The translations under genes and the position numbers were made by a program. Below are positions 32,407 to 40,673 of a DNA stretch of 64,000 nt, one piece after another. Source of the stretch: Myxococcales bacterium (GTDB lineage: Bacteria > Myxococcota_A > Polyangia > Polyangiales > Polyangiaceae); assembly GCA_016706225.1 (NCBI GenBank), contig JADJKB010000002.1, positions 248,001-312,000 on the forward strand, read 5' to 3'. The notes under the pieces are model-generated. The model made no database searches. It had not been told where the DNA came from and saw only the letters and a program-made list of their open reading frames with translations. Each line of letters starts with the position of its first letter. The first letter of the stretch is position 1.

Positions 32407-33999
32407 ATGAAACACGGGGTGTGCATTTCCGTGGTGGTGTTCGGGGTGCTCGGTCTCTCCCGCCCGCTGGCGGCCCAGCCGGGTGCGGTGCCGCCGGATC
32501 CCAACCCGCCCCCGGGCGTGGGGCCCGCGCCGAGCGAACCCCAGGAGCCGCTTCCGGAGCCCGACGAGCTGCCGAAACCCAAGCCCGCCGCCGAACCCGC
32601 CCCTCCCGAGGACGAAGACAATCACCCGATTCCGAAGGGCAAGGTCCCCGTCATGATGGGCCCGGTGAGCGCGTCGGCCCCCAAGCTGACCTATCCGCGC
32701 TCGTCGTTCTCGTTCGGGTCCTACGGCCGTGTGGTCGTCGCGAGTGACGGTCGCGGCGGTGAAGGGCGCAACGCGGACGTCGTGGCCTATGGCTCACGCA
32801 TCGACGAAAGCACGTACGCGGAGCTCGAGCTGCGGCGTGACGACGACTGGAAGAAGGAGCTGTCGTCGCGCATCGTGACGACGCTCGCCATCGGTGGCCC
32901 GCTCTTTCATTACGACGGCAAGTTCGAGGCGAAGCTCGCGGTTCGCAACCTGTACCTCGAAGAGCGGGGGATCGGCGACAAGGGCCTGAGCGTGTGGGCA
33001 GGCTCGCGCATGTACCGCGGCGACGACATCTACCTCTTGGACTTCTGGCCGCTGGACAACCTGAACACCGTTGGCGGCGGGGTGCGCTTCGACACCCGGG
33101 ACGGCAAGAGCTTCGTGGCCTGGCACGTCGGCATGAATCGCGCAGACGATCCCTTCCAGTACCAAGTCGAAAAGCGAGCTGCCCCGCAGAACCAGCCGGG
33201 CACCAACGACGTCGCCATCCTCGATCGCCCGCGGCTGATCAGCAGCCTCAAGGCCTCGCACATCGTGCCCATGTTCGACGACAAAGGTGGGCTCAAGGCG
33301 GTGCTCTACGGTGAGGTCCACCGGTTGCCCTCCGGCGAGCGGGAAGATCAACCAGGCCGCCTGAAGAGTGTGCCCGGCGATAGCGGTACGTTGATCGGTG
33401 GGCAAGTCGGCCTCTTCACCGGCGAGCACGACACCTTCGTGAACCTGTTCTTCCGCCACGGTCGCGGGCTCGCGGCCTACGGCGAGCTGGCGACCCCCGA
33501 AGGCACCAGCCCCGAGCGCACCGTCGAGGGCGCGACGGAGACGCTGATTGGCCTGTCCGGCAACTGGGAGAGCAACCCCTTTGCCGTGGTGGTCGGCGGG
33601 TACTTCCGCTCGTTCCGCGAGCCCACGCCGGAGACCTTCAACTACCACAACGTGGACGAGGGCATCTTCGTCGTGCGCCCCCACGTCTTCCTCGGTGACA
33701 ACGCGGGCGTGGCCGTCGAAGGGTCGTATCAAGCGCAGCAGCGGGGCGTGCTGAACATTGCCACCAATGCGCCGGTGCACGCCAAACTCTGGCGCTTCGG
33801 CATCATCCCCTACCTCTCGCCGGCGGGCGCCGGGGTGTTCAAACGCCCGGTGCTGCGGGCCATCATCGCCTTCACGCAGCGCAACGACGACGCGCGTTCG
33901 CTGTATTCCTACGACGACACGTTCGCGCGGCGGAAGACCGAGCAGTTCTTCGGCATTGGTGCCGAGTGGTGGTTCAACTCTTCGAGTTACGGGCAGTGA
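32407..33999 (+). CDS. LamB-like (maltoporin-type) outer-membrane porin
   Basis: 530-aa outer-membrane protein from ATG 32407 with a signal peptide ending near LAAQ and a Pro-rich periplasmic tether (to about residue 75). The rest alternates amphipathic strands as in sugar porins: SSFSFGSYGRVVVASDG, ELSSRIVTTLAI, AGSRMYRGDDIYLLDFWPLD, GGQVGLFTGEHDTFVNLFFR and a C-terminal GIGAEWWFNSSSYGQ. The RMYRGDDIYLLDF stretch is typical of LamB (compare KRFYQRHDVHMIDF). The amylase gene follows 2 nt after the stop, so uptake of oligosaccharides from starch is likely. Substrate range is inferred. Confidence 0.8.
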   Translation: MKHGVCISVVVFGVLGLSRPLAAQPGAVPPDPNPPPGVGPAPSEPQEPLPEPDELPKPKPAAEPAPPEDEDNHPIPKGKVPVMMGPVSASAPKLTYPRSSFSFGSYGRVVVASDGRGGEGRNADVVAYGSRIDESTYAELELRRDDDWKKELSSRIVTTLAIGGPLFHYDGKFEAKLAVRNLYLEERGIGDKGLSVWAGSRMYRGDDIYLLDFWPLDNLNTVGGGVRFDTRDGKSFVAWHVGMNRADDPFQYQVEKRAAPQNQPGTNDVAILDRPRLISSLKASHIVPMFDDKGGLKAVLYGEVHRLPSGEREDQPGRLKSVPGDSGTLIGGQVGLFTGEHDTFVNLFFRHGRGLAAYGELATPEGTSPERTVEGATETLIGLSGNWESNPFAVVVGGYFRSFREPTPETFNYHNVDEGIFVVRPHVFLGDNAGVAVEGSYQAQQRGVLNIATNAPVHAKLWRFGIIPYLSPAGAGVFKRPVLRAIIAFTQRNDDARSLYSYDDTFARRKTEQFFGIGAEWWFNSSSYGQ

Positions 34000-34001
34000 C
34001 C

Positions 34002-35831
34002 ATGCAGAAGCACACGAATCTCACCTCGGTCCTCGCGCTCGTCTGCGCTCTGGGCAGCGCCGGTTGCATGGATTTCGAAGGCCTGGACGGCGAGCGCCCC
34101 ATGACCACGCACGTCGCCGACTGGCGCAACGAGATCGTCTACCAGCTGATGACGGATCGCTTCGCCAACGGCGACTACGCCAACGACTATCGCGTCGTCG
34201 AGAACGCGCCGGCGCGGTATCACGGTGGCGACTGGCGCGGCGTCGAAGAGAAACTCGACTACCTCGACGACCTGGGTGTCACCGCGCTCTGGATCTCGCC
34301 GATCGTGAAGAACGTCGAGACGGACGCCGGCGTCGATGGGTACCACGGCTACTGGACCCAGGATTTTACGCGGCTGAACCCCCACTTCGGCGATCTGCTG
34401 AGCCTGCGTCGCATGATCGACAAGGCCCACGACCGCGGCATGAAGGTGATCCTCGACATTGTCGTCAATCACGTGGGGCAGGCGTTCTATTACGACATCA
34501 ACCTCAATGGGCAGCCCGACGAACGCGTCGCCGGCACCGGCCCGCTGATCGCACCCAAGCGTGGAGACGGCACACCGACCAGCCCCGTCAGCCACATCAA
34601 CGAGTACGATCCGGACTACGACCCGCGCGGCGTTCAGGCCTGGACCAGCCTGGGCGAGGCGGGCCCGGCGCCGATCGTGTTCGTCTACGATCCCGAGACG
34701 AACCACCTGCCGCCGGAGCCGGCGATCTTCCAGGAGCCGCGGGCCTACCATCGCAAGTGTCGGGTCTGGGACTACAACGTTCCCGAGCAGGTGCAGACCG
34801 GGGACTTTCCCGGCGGGCTGAAGGATCTGAACACGGAAGATCCCGAGGTGCGCCAGACGCTCATCGACGTGTTCGTGCGCTGGGTCGAGCTGACGGATCT
34901 CGACGGGTTCCGCATCGACACGCTGAAGCACGTCGATCACGAGTTCTGGAAGGTGTTTGCGCCCCAGGTGCGTCAGCGGCTGGCCGCCAAGGGCAAGAAC
35001 AACTTCTTCATGTTCGGCGAGTCGTTCGACGGCGACGACAAACTCGTCGGCTCGTACACGTTCGGCGACGAGGTCGACAGCGTGTTCTACTTTCCCCAGT
35101 ATTACACCGCGATCCGTGACGTGTTCCAGCAGGGCGCCGCGACCAAGCAGATCGAGGACCTGTGGAAGAAACGGCTCGACGCCGGCGGCAGCTACGGCTC
35201 GGTGCCGCAGCCCGGCGGCATCGGTGTGCCGCCGAACAAGGCGCTGGTGAACTTCCTCGACAACCACGACGTCGGGCGTTTCCTGTTCTTCAAGAACGAC
35301 ACCGCAGCGCTGAACAACGCGCTCTTGTTCCTGTTCACCGAGGACGGCATCCCCTGTGTGTATTACGGCACCGAGCAGGGTTTCTCGGGCGGCAACGACC
35401 CGGCGAATCGCGAAGACCTCTGGTGGAGTGGCTACAACCGGCAGAGCTCGCAGTATCAGTGGGTGCAGCGGCTGGCCCGCATCCGCCGCTCGTACCCCGC
35501 GCTCACGCACGGGGATCTCAAGGTGACCTGGGCGAGTGACCGGACTGGCAGCGAGTCCGATGCTGGTATCTTCTCCTTCGAGCGCAGCGGTGGCGACGCG
35601 GGCAACGGCTACGCGCTCGTGGTGCTGAACACCAACCCCAGCCACGAGAGCTCGAGCGGGTTCAACGGCGCCGGCATGCAGGTCGGTGTGCCCGCCGGCA
35701 CGCAGCTGGTCAACGTGCTCGACCCGAACGAGAACGTCACGGTCGCCGGCGACGGCACACTGACTGTCGTGGTCCCTGCGACGAGCGGGAAGCTGTTCGT
35801 GCGGGCGGGGGAAGTGGTCGCGGGGCTCTGA
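34002..35831 (+). CDS. GH13 alpha-amylase family lipoprotein
   Basis: 609-aa exported GH13 enzyme with a leader ending GSAGC (Cys22). There is no extra N-terminal carbohydrate module; the barrel starts at about residue 40 (WRNEIVYQLMTDRFANGDYA). Regions are LDIVVNHV (I), DGFRIDTLKHV with nucleophile Asp306 (II), FGESFDG with Glu340 (III) and FLDNHDVGRF with Asp423 (IV). The inserted loop from about residue 165 to 250, rich in PDYDPRG and NHLPPEP, is unusual. The gene follows the porin by two bases and is almost surely in the same operon. The likely substrate is maltodextrin or starch in the periplasm or at the surface. Confidence 0.92.
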   Translation: MQKHTNLTSVLALVCALGSAGCMDFEGLDGERPMTTHVADWRNEIVYQLMTDRFANGDYANDYRVVENAPARYHGGDWRGVEEKLDYLDDLGVTALWISPIVKNVETDAGVDGYHGYWTQDFTRLNPHFGDLLSLRRMIDKAHDRGMKVILDIVVNHVGQAFYYDINLNGQPDERVAGTGPLIAPKRGDGTPTSPVSHINEYDPDYDPRGVQAWTSLGEAGPAPIVFVYDPETNHLPPEPAIFQEPRAYHRKCRVWDYNVPEQVQTGDFPGGLKDLNTEDPEVRQTLIDVFVRWVELTDLDGFRIDTLKHVDHEFWKVFAPQVRQRLAAKGKNNFFMFGESFDGDDKLVGSYTFGDEVDSVFYFPQYYTAIRDVFQQGAATKQIEDLWKKRLDAGGSYGSVPQPGGIGVPPNKALVNFLDNHDVGRFLFFKNDTAALNNALLFLFTEDGIPCVYYGTEQGFSGGNDPANREDLWWSGYNRQSSQYQWVQRLARIRRSYPALTHGDLKVTWASDRTGSESDAGIFSFERSGGDAGNGYALVVLNTNPSHESSSGFNGAGMQVGVPAGTQLVNVLDPNENVTVAGDGTLTVVVPATSGKLFVRAGEVVAGL

Positions 35832-35929
35832 CGGGCGACGGCGATCCGAGGTCGGCCGCCAGGCGCATTCCAGTGGAGCGGGAAGGGCTCGAGCCGGTTC
35901 ACCGTACAGTGTGGTGAAAAGGACGACTC

Positions 35930-36247
35930 ATGAAAATCCTGGCCACGGTGATCGTTGCGCTCTCGGTTTCAGCTCTCTTTGGCGGGTCCGCCGGTGCTTC
36001 CGAAGCGCTCGCATTGGAAGCCGAAGCGCCTCGGGCGGCGGCCGCGGCTCCGGTCACGGATTTGCCGGCAGCCCCCACCGCCGCGACCGCGGAGCCGCTG
36101 TACGTGGCCCGGCGCAGCTGCAAGGCCAAGTGTCAACCCGGCGACGACGTGGAGAGCTGCTCCATCAGCTGCGAGAAGGGGGAGAAAGCCTCGTGCGGAT
36201 GCCTGGGTCAGCACGGCGCGTCGTGTGTGTGCCTCTCCAACGAGTGA
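35930..36247 (+). CDS. small secreted Cys-rich protein
   Basis: 105-aa exported protein with signal peptide MKILATVIVALSVSALFG and cleavage near GASEA, an Ala/Pro-rich spacer, then about 45 residues with nine Cys: RSCKAKCQPGDDVESCSISC, then CGCLG and CVCLS. This is reminiscent of small disulphide-rich proteins, but no family is recognised. An AGGA site precedes the ATG. The stop codon directly abuts a decayed copy of the acyl-CoA dehydrogenase 3' region (36249..36319), so the sequence after the gene has been rearranged. Confidence 0.6.
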   Translation: MKILATVIVALSVSALFGGSAGASEALALEAEAPRAAAAAPVTDLPAAPTAATAEPLYVARRSCKAKCQPGDDVESCSISCEKGEKASCGCLGQHGASCVCLSNE

Positions 36248-36248
36248 G

Positions 36249-36319
36249 CTTCATCATCGCCGGCTGCCTGTTGCTCGTGCCTGCGTAGCTTCTCCGGATC
36301 GCGGAAGGGCGCCTCGACC
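36249..36319 (-). pseudogene. decayed copy of an acyl-CoA dehydrogenase 3' region (upstream part)
   Basis: About 70 bases match the intact dehydrogenase gene near 46035-46110 with small gaps: shared runs include TTGCTCGTGCCT, CGTAG and TCGCGGAAG. On the minus strand the shared part corresponds to the VEKLFRDS-to-MQLAT part of the enzyme, but the reading frame is broken. It covers the part just upstream of the region preserved at 38029..38076. Confidence 0.7.
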
Positions 36320-36371
36320 GGCAGGCAGGACAGCGGGGAGATTGCGGCAGGCGGTGCGTACCACGCCGGGC

Positions 36372-38012
36372 ATGGAACGAACGTGGCCGCTGCCGATGCT
36401 CCTCTTCGTGGTTGCGTGCTCCTCGGGTGGCAGCTCGGGGAGCGCGGCGGGCGGGGCGGCAGGCAACGCGGCCTCTGGCGGACTGGGCGGCACCAGTGGC
36501 GGCGGCGCGGGGGGCAGCGCGGCAACCGCCGGCACGACGGGCAGCGGGGGCAGCTCGGGAACCGCCGGCACGGCGGGCAGCGGTGGGAGCGCGGGCGCAG
36601 CCGGCGGCGGCGGGAGCGCGGGAACCGGCAGCGGTGGCAGCGCGGGCGCAGCCGGCAGCGGGGGCAGCGCGGGAGCAGCCGGCAGCGGCGGTAGCGCGGG
36701 AACCGGCGCCGGGGGCGCAGCCGGCAGCGGCGGGACCGGAGGAACGAGCACGTACTGCAAGCCAGAGTTGCCGACCACCATCACACCCGGCGCTCCGTTT
36801 GCGTTCATTCGTCCGATCTCCACCGGCTACTTCGACTCGATGATCGAATCCGTCCGCGAGATCCCGCAGCAGTTCGCCGAGGCGGCGGTCAGCGTCAGTC
36901 ACTGCGCCGTGCTCAGCGCCACGGAATCGACGACGGCGCACGCTCGGGTGGCGTTCGCGTCCAACGGGAACGCTTCGCTGACCGACAAGTGGGACGGCAG
37001 TCGCGTTCTCGGAACGCAAGGATCCGGCGTGCTCGCCTTCGACCCGAACACGCTTGACGTCTCGCTGTACGCGACTCAGGACCTCGGCGTTGCGCCCGTC
37101 TTCACCAAGAATCTGAACACCGCGGGTCCCAAAGCCATCAAGCAGGGCGGCTTTTTGGCGGCGCTCTGGAACGGCTATTCCGCCAACCCGTTCGTTTGGG
37201 GCAGCATCAGCATGAGTGCGCAGGACAAGAATGGCTACTTGGCCCGTGTCTCCGCGAGCGGAGCCGTGCAGTGGGCGCACCAGATCACGGGCGGGTCGGG
37301 GTTCGTTCTGACGGTCGACGACCTCGGCGCGAGCTTGGTGCAGGTCACTCGTTCCGGCGGTGTCCCCACCCCGCCATCCGTCACGATGAACGGAACGGAG
37401 TTGATCCCGGCAGGCGCGGACGCCTTGAACTGCACGCTGGCCCAGGTCAGCTCCTCCGGCAGCGTCAACTGGGTGAAACGCGTCAAGTCGTGCAGCTCCG
37501 ACAGCATCCGCTGGGCCCTGTCACCCAACACCCAAGAGCTTTACATGACCTCGATAGCCAACATCGACTGGGGCGGCGGACCTTTTTCGCAAAGCCAAGT
37601 CGAGCACGTGCTGACGAAGTTCGACACCTCCGGCAAGGTCGCCTGGCAGAAGTCCGAGGTGACGTTCTCGAACACGATCTTGCCCGCCGGATACCCCCGG
37701 CTCATCGTGGCCGACAACGGCGTTCCCATCGTGTACGGCTATCTGGACAAGACCATCAGCTTTGGCGGAGCCACGCTGACGAACCAAGCGGGCAAGCATG
37801 GCATCTTCATCGAGGCCTTCGAAACGACCGGCGCCCCGCGCTGGTTGAGCGGCTTCACCGACTGCAACAAGGTAGATTCGGCGTGGTTTTCAGCGCTCGC
37901 GCGCGTGCACGGCAAGGTCGCGCTCGGGGCCGTGCTCTCGAGTTGCACCGTCAACGGGACCGGCTTCGCGACGGCGTTCACCACCCCGAACCTGGTCGTG
38001 ATCACACCCTGA
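36372..38012 (+). CDS. Gly-rich lipoprotein with beta-propeller-like domain
   Basis: 546-aa lipoprotein. The leader MERTWPLPMLLFVVAC ends in a good lipobox (V-V-A-C). Residues about 18-130 are a low-complexity Gly/Ser/Ala linker built of repeats such as GSGGSAGAAG. The C-terminal ~400 residues form a series of strands with the recurring pattern GxVxWxxxI, as in GAVQWAHQITGG, GSVNWVKRVKSC and GKVAWQKSEV, suggesting a quinoprotein/beta-propeller fold without recognisable catalytic residues. It is flanked on both sides by decayed dehydrogenase tail fragments, so it probably came in as accessory DNA. Confidence 0.65.
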   Translation: MERTWPLPMLLFVVACSSGGSSGSAAGGAAGNAASGGLGGTSGGGAGGSAATAGTTGSGGSSGTAGTAGSGGSAGAAGGGGSAGTGSGGSAGAAGSGGSAGAAGSGGSAGTGAGGAAGSGGTGGTSTYCKPELPTTITPGAPFAFIRPISTGYFDSMIESVREIPQQFAEAAVSVSHCAVLSATESTTAHARVAFASNGNASLTDKWDGSRVLGTQGSGVLAFDPNTLDVSLYATQDLGVAPVFTKNLNTAGPKAIKQGGFLAALWNGYSANPFVWGSISMSAQDKNGYLARVSASGAVQWAHQITGGSGFVLTVDDLGASLVQVTRSGGVPTPPSVTMNGTELIPAGADALNCTLAQVSSSGSVNWVKRVKSCSSDSIRWALSPNTQELYMTSIANIDWGGGPFSQSQVEHVLTKFDTSGKVAWQKSEVTFSNTILPAGYPRLIVADNGVPIVYGYLDKTISFGGATLTNQAGKHGIFIEAFETTGAPRWLSGFTDCNKVDSAWFSALARVHGKVALGAVLSSCTVNGTGFATAFTTPNLVVITP

Positions 38013-38028
38013 GCGGACGAGAGCGCCC

Positions 38029-38076
38029 TCAACCGTTCGCGTACGCCGAGCGCACGATCTTCGCGATCGTTGCTAA
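38029..38076 (-). pseudogene. orphan copy of the acyl-CoA dehydrogenase 3' end
   Basis: Minus-strand frame LATIAKIVRSAYANG then stop, nearly the same as the end of the intact enzyme (LATIAKIVRSAYAGG). Sequence identity continues past the stop (GAGAGCGCCCTCA, from about 38019), matching the region just downstream of the intact gene. Only about 16 codons are present; upstream sequence is unrelated. Confidence 0.85.
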
Positions 38077-38196
38077 CTACCCGGCGAGCAGATTTCCCGC
38101 ACCGGGCTCCCACCTTGGCCCCTCCCCCCCTGAGCTGACCCGCGCGAAGCGCACGGCCACAGCGCGGCCGCACCCGCGCCCGGTCTAGGCGCCTGA

Positions 38197-38442
38197 TTGA
38201 GCTCTGGATCGAAGAAGCCCCGGCGCGCACCCGCGCGGAAGCCTGACGGCGCGCCGCCCGAGCTCCAGGAGCGGCAGCTCGATGCGTGGCAAGCCGTTGC
38301 GGCGTCCGACGTCGCGTCGGAGCTCGTATTCGGCGGCGGCGCGGCCCTCGCGATGATGCATCTGCATCATCGGCGCTCCGAAGACCTGGACTTCTTCCTG
38401 CAGCGCGAGCTGGCGCCCGGCGTTCGAAAGGATCTCGCCTAG
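38197..38442 (+). pseudogene. N-terminal fragment of an AbiEii-like nucleotidyltransferase
   Basis: 81 codons from TTG 38197. Residues 40-70 read ELVFGGGAALAMMHLHHRRS then EDLDFF, the GG-x(n)-R-x-S-x-D-x-D catalytic signature of AbiEii/AbiGii-type nucleotidyl transferases (toxins of type IV toxin-antitoxin systems). The frame stops 11 residues after the signature, while full proteins have about 200-250 residues, so this is a truncated remnant. The break point lies just before the operator of the next toxin-antitoxin pair. Confidence 0.6.
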
Positions 38443-38451
38443 CTTTGCGGC

Positions 38452-38490
38452 GACTCACTTTGTGAGTCATTATGACTCGCATATGAGTCA
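38452..38490. promoter_or_regulatory. double palindromic operator of the VapBC-like pair
   Basis: Two inverted repeats share the half-site GACTC/GAGTC: GACTCAC-TTT-GTGAGTC (38452-38468) and TGACTC-GCATAT-GAGTCA (38473-38490). They cover the start of the antitoxin gene, a typical place for autoregulation by a ribbon-helix-helix antitoxin. Binding is predicted only. Confidence 0.65.
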
Positions 38491-38752
38491 CCTGAATCAG
38501 CTCACCCTCCGGGGTCTCGACCCGCGGCTCGAGCGCGCGATTCGTCAGCTGGCGAAGCGGGAGAAGATCTCGCTGAACAAAGCAGCGCTGCGCCTGCTCG
38601 AAAAGGGGGCCGGGGTCGGCACACCGGACACCTCCGCGCGGATCGGGCGTTCGCTCGACCACCTGATCGGTACCTGGACGGAGGCGCAAGCCGAGGAGCT
38701 CCTCGAGTCCATCCAAGCCTGCGAGCAGGTCGACGCGGAGCTCTGGGAGTGA
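38483..38752 (+). CDS. ribbon-helix-helix antitoxin (VapB-like)
   Basis: 89 residues from ATG 38483; a GTG at 38462 would add seven residues. The first part, MSHLNQLTLRGLDPRLERAI, has the beta-strand then helix layout of ribbon-helix-helix DNA-binding antitoxins, followed by RQLAKREKISLNKAALRLLE. The C-terminal part is acidic and would wrap the toxin. The gene overlaps the toxin start (GTGA). Palindromes with GAGTC half-sites at its start fit self-repression. This is an established type II toxin-antitoxin layout. Confidence 0.8.
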   Translation: MSHLNQLTLRGLDPRLERAIRQLAKREKISLNKAALRLLEKGAGVGTPDTSARIGRSLDHLIGTWTEAQAEELLESIQACEQVDAELWE

Positions 38753-39141
38753 AGCGCCTCTTGGACACGAACGCCTACGTCGCGCTCAAGCGCGAACATC
38801 AGGGCGTTACCGAGCTGGTCCGGGATTCGACGGAGCTCGTCTTCTCCATGGTCGTCATCGGGGAGCTGCTCTTCGGGTTTCGCAACGGCGCGCGATTCGA
38901 GAAGAACGCGAAGGAATTGAACGAGCTCCTGGCGGACGTTCGCGTCAGCGTGCTGGACGTGACGCGAACCACCGCGGATCGCTTTGGCCGGATTGCGTCC
39001 GAGCTGCGTGAGGCCGGAACGCCCATCCCGAGCAACGACATCTGGATCGCCGCGCACGTCTTCGAGAGTGGTGCCGAGCTCATCAGCTTCGACCAGCACT
39101 TCGAAGCGGTGCGCGGGCTGGTGTGGACGCGATTGCAGTAA
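38749..39141 (+). CDS. PIN-domain toxin (VapC-like ribonuclease)
   Basis: 130-aa PIN-domain protein, a Mg-dependent RNase that usually cuts tRNA or rRNA when free of its antitoxin. The acidic set is Asp6 (LLDTN), Glu39 (VVIGELLFGF), Asp98 (IPSNDIWIAA) and the last Asp near 115 (SFDQHF), so all four are present and the toxin should be active. It starts by GTG overlapping the antitoxin stop, a usual coupled pair. The pair sits in the accessory region between dehydrogenase tail copies. Confidence 0.9.
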   Translation: MKRLLDTNAYVALKREHQGVTELVRDSTELVFSMVVIGELLFGFRNGARFEKNAKELNELLADVRVSVLDVTRTTADRFGRIASELREAGTPIPSNDIWIAAHVFESGAELISFDQHFEAVRGLVWTRLQ

Positions 39142-39345
39142 CGTACCGGGCAATGGTTGTTTCTTTGGAATCGGGTGCTGGGAGTCCGCCGCAATCATCG
39201 ACGACCAATCGCCGAGCACCGTCGAGAATGCGAGCAAGACCCGCGCGTTGATCGGTCTGGTGCGCATGCCGGTCGTTACGGACACCCAGCACGTGCTCCG
39301 TTCGGAGTTGGTCTTTCGGCGCCACTACAGTAGTCGGGCCAGTGT

Positions 39346-39936
39346 CTAGCCTCCCTCCGGCGGGTCGTCTCCGAAGAGGGTCCCCACGGCGATCTCGATC
39401 GCATCGAAGGGCTCCGCCCGCACGACCTCGTGCCGCTCGGCACTGAGCACCGTGATGTAGCCGTCTTGGCTCCAGCGCATGACGGTCAGCGTCGCCTCGC
39501 GCGGATCGGCGATCCAATAGTGCGGGATGCCGACGCGCTGGTAGAGACGCAGCTTCTTCACCGTGTCGTGCGTGGCGTTGCTCTTCGAAAGGATCTCGCA
39601 GGTCCAGTCCGGGTGCTGCTTGACGGGCATCCCCGTGGGCCGCTCCGAATGGCGCTCGCGCCGCCAGCCGAGCACGTCGGGGCGCACGATGTCACCGGTC
39701 TCCAAGAGGACTTCGACCTCCGTGGCGATCCACCACCCTCCAGGTCCCCCGCCGCCCGACCTGCGCTGGAAAGGTGCTCGGATCGCGGTCACGATCCCGG
39801 CTTGCGCGTCCCCATGCTCACCGCTCGGTGCGGCCTTCTCGACGAGCTCGCCACCCACCAACTCGTGGAAGCGCTCGGCCTCCGGGATCGCCCAGAAGTC
39901 CTCGGGGGCCGCTGCACGCCGCGCTGACTGGCTCAT
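39346..39936 (-). CDS. Uma2-family (DUF820) putative endonuclease
   Basis: 196-aa protein with the Uma2 fold of the PD-(D/E)XK nuclease superfamily. The conserved blocks are FWAIPEAERFHELVGGELVE, the acidic strand DIVRPDVLGWR, HPDWTCEILSKSNATHDTVK with the E-I-L-S core, and KLRLYQRVGIPHYWIADPRE. These proteins are abundant in cyanobacteria and myxobacteria; they are predicted nucleases, but function is not established. ATG at 39936 is the first start that keeps the conserved N-terminal helix. It is a single-gene unit in an accessory stretch; nothing clear is seen in the 200 bases before its stop. Confidence 0.85.
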   Translation of the reverse strand: MSQSARRAAAPEDFWAIPEAERFHELVGGELVEKAAPSGEHGDAQAGIVTAIRAPFQRRSGGGGPGGWWIATEVEVLLETGDIVRPDVLGWRRERHSERPTGMPVKQHPDWTCEILSKSNATHDTVKKLRLYQRVGIPHYWIADPREATLTVMRWSQDGYITVLSAERHEVVRAEPFDAIEIAVGTLFGDDPPEGG

Positions 39937-39985
39937 GACTCGATGAGCGCAGTCTACCGCACCACCGCGCGGCTCGCATCGCCCG

Positions 39986-40160
39986 TCAGTGAAGCAGATA
40001 CAACGCCTGTCGCGGCCCGCGACGGCGATTTCGCCCGAGCTCGCTCGGGTCTGGCTTGGCGAACGGCAGCACGAAGTCGAAGCTATCCAGGGCCTTCTTC
40101 GTGTCTTCCGCCGAGCCTTGCGCTGGGGCGCGCTCATGGCCACACCCAACGCCTGGGCGA
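39986..40160 (-). pseudogene. possible degenerate gene tail
   Basis: One minus-strand frame ends with LDSFDFVLPFAKPDPSELG, then a basic stretch and QALYLLH before a stop at 39986, with G/C-biased third positions, but no start codon or recognisable upstream part exists. It may be the C-terminal remnant of a lost gene. The family is not recognised. Confidence 0.25.
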
Positions 40161-40226
40161 CCTGGCGGCGTAGACGCTGGTGATCCGCGACGGGCGCCGA
40201 GCTCGAGCGAACCCTGTGAAGCGCCA

Positions 40227-40673
40227 TCAGTGCTCGGAACCCTCGACGAGAGGGTTCGCTGTTCTCAGCGCGGCGAAGCGGTTGAAGTCACGGTCGGCGG
40301 TCCAGAGCTCCGCGACTCCGTGCGCGATGCACAGCGCAGCAATGCGTGCGTCGTGGACCTTGGCCCCGCTGACCTGGGATGAGTGGAGCAGAGCTGCCAG
40401 GGCATCCCAGTATCCCTCCTCTTCGGAGAGTAGTCGGACGGCGGGCGAGCCCAGCCACTGACTGGCTTGCTCGAGCGCGAGATCGAGCGGTGTAGGTGCC
40501 TTGTAGATCCGAGCGTTGGTGACGTTGGCCACGAACTCGTGGATACACGGCCAGGGCAACGCCCAGCGCGTTCCACCCTCGACCAACTGGCGCACCACCT
40601 GCACGGCGCGATCGTGGAACGGGGAGTCGCTTCGGTGCGAGTACACCAGGATGTTGGTGTCGACGGAGATCAC
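40227..40673 (-). CDS. PIN-domain toxin (VapC-like ribonuclease)
   Basis: 148-aa PIN-domain protein with the acidic catalytic set Asp5 (SVDTN), Glu46 (CIHEFVANV), Asp108 (KVHDARIAAL) and Asp127/129 (TADRDF). It is of the longer VapC type that often targets tRNA or the sarcin-ricin loop; the precise target is unknown. The GTG start overlaps the stop of the antitoxin frame at 40670. Because the antitoxin looks N-terminally altered, the toxin may be kept in check by other means or may be silent. Confidence 0.88.
   Translation of the reverse strand: MISVDTNILVYSHRSDSPFHDRAVQVVRQLVEGGTRWALPWPCIHEFVANVTNARIYKAPTPLDLALEQASQWLGSPAVRLLSEEEGYWDALAALLHSSQVSGAKVHDARIAALCIAHGVAELWTADRDFNRFAALRTANPLVEGSEH

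Noticed and set aside
36540..36745. GC-rich repeat tract considered as a mobile repeat
   Set aside because: It is the Gly/Ser/Ala linker of the lipoprotein gene and stays in frame over its whole length.
38984..39349. Plus-strand frame after the first PIN toxin
   Set aside because: It starts inside the toxin gene in another register; no conserved motif or start signal was found in the 200-base gap.
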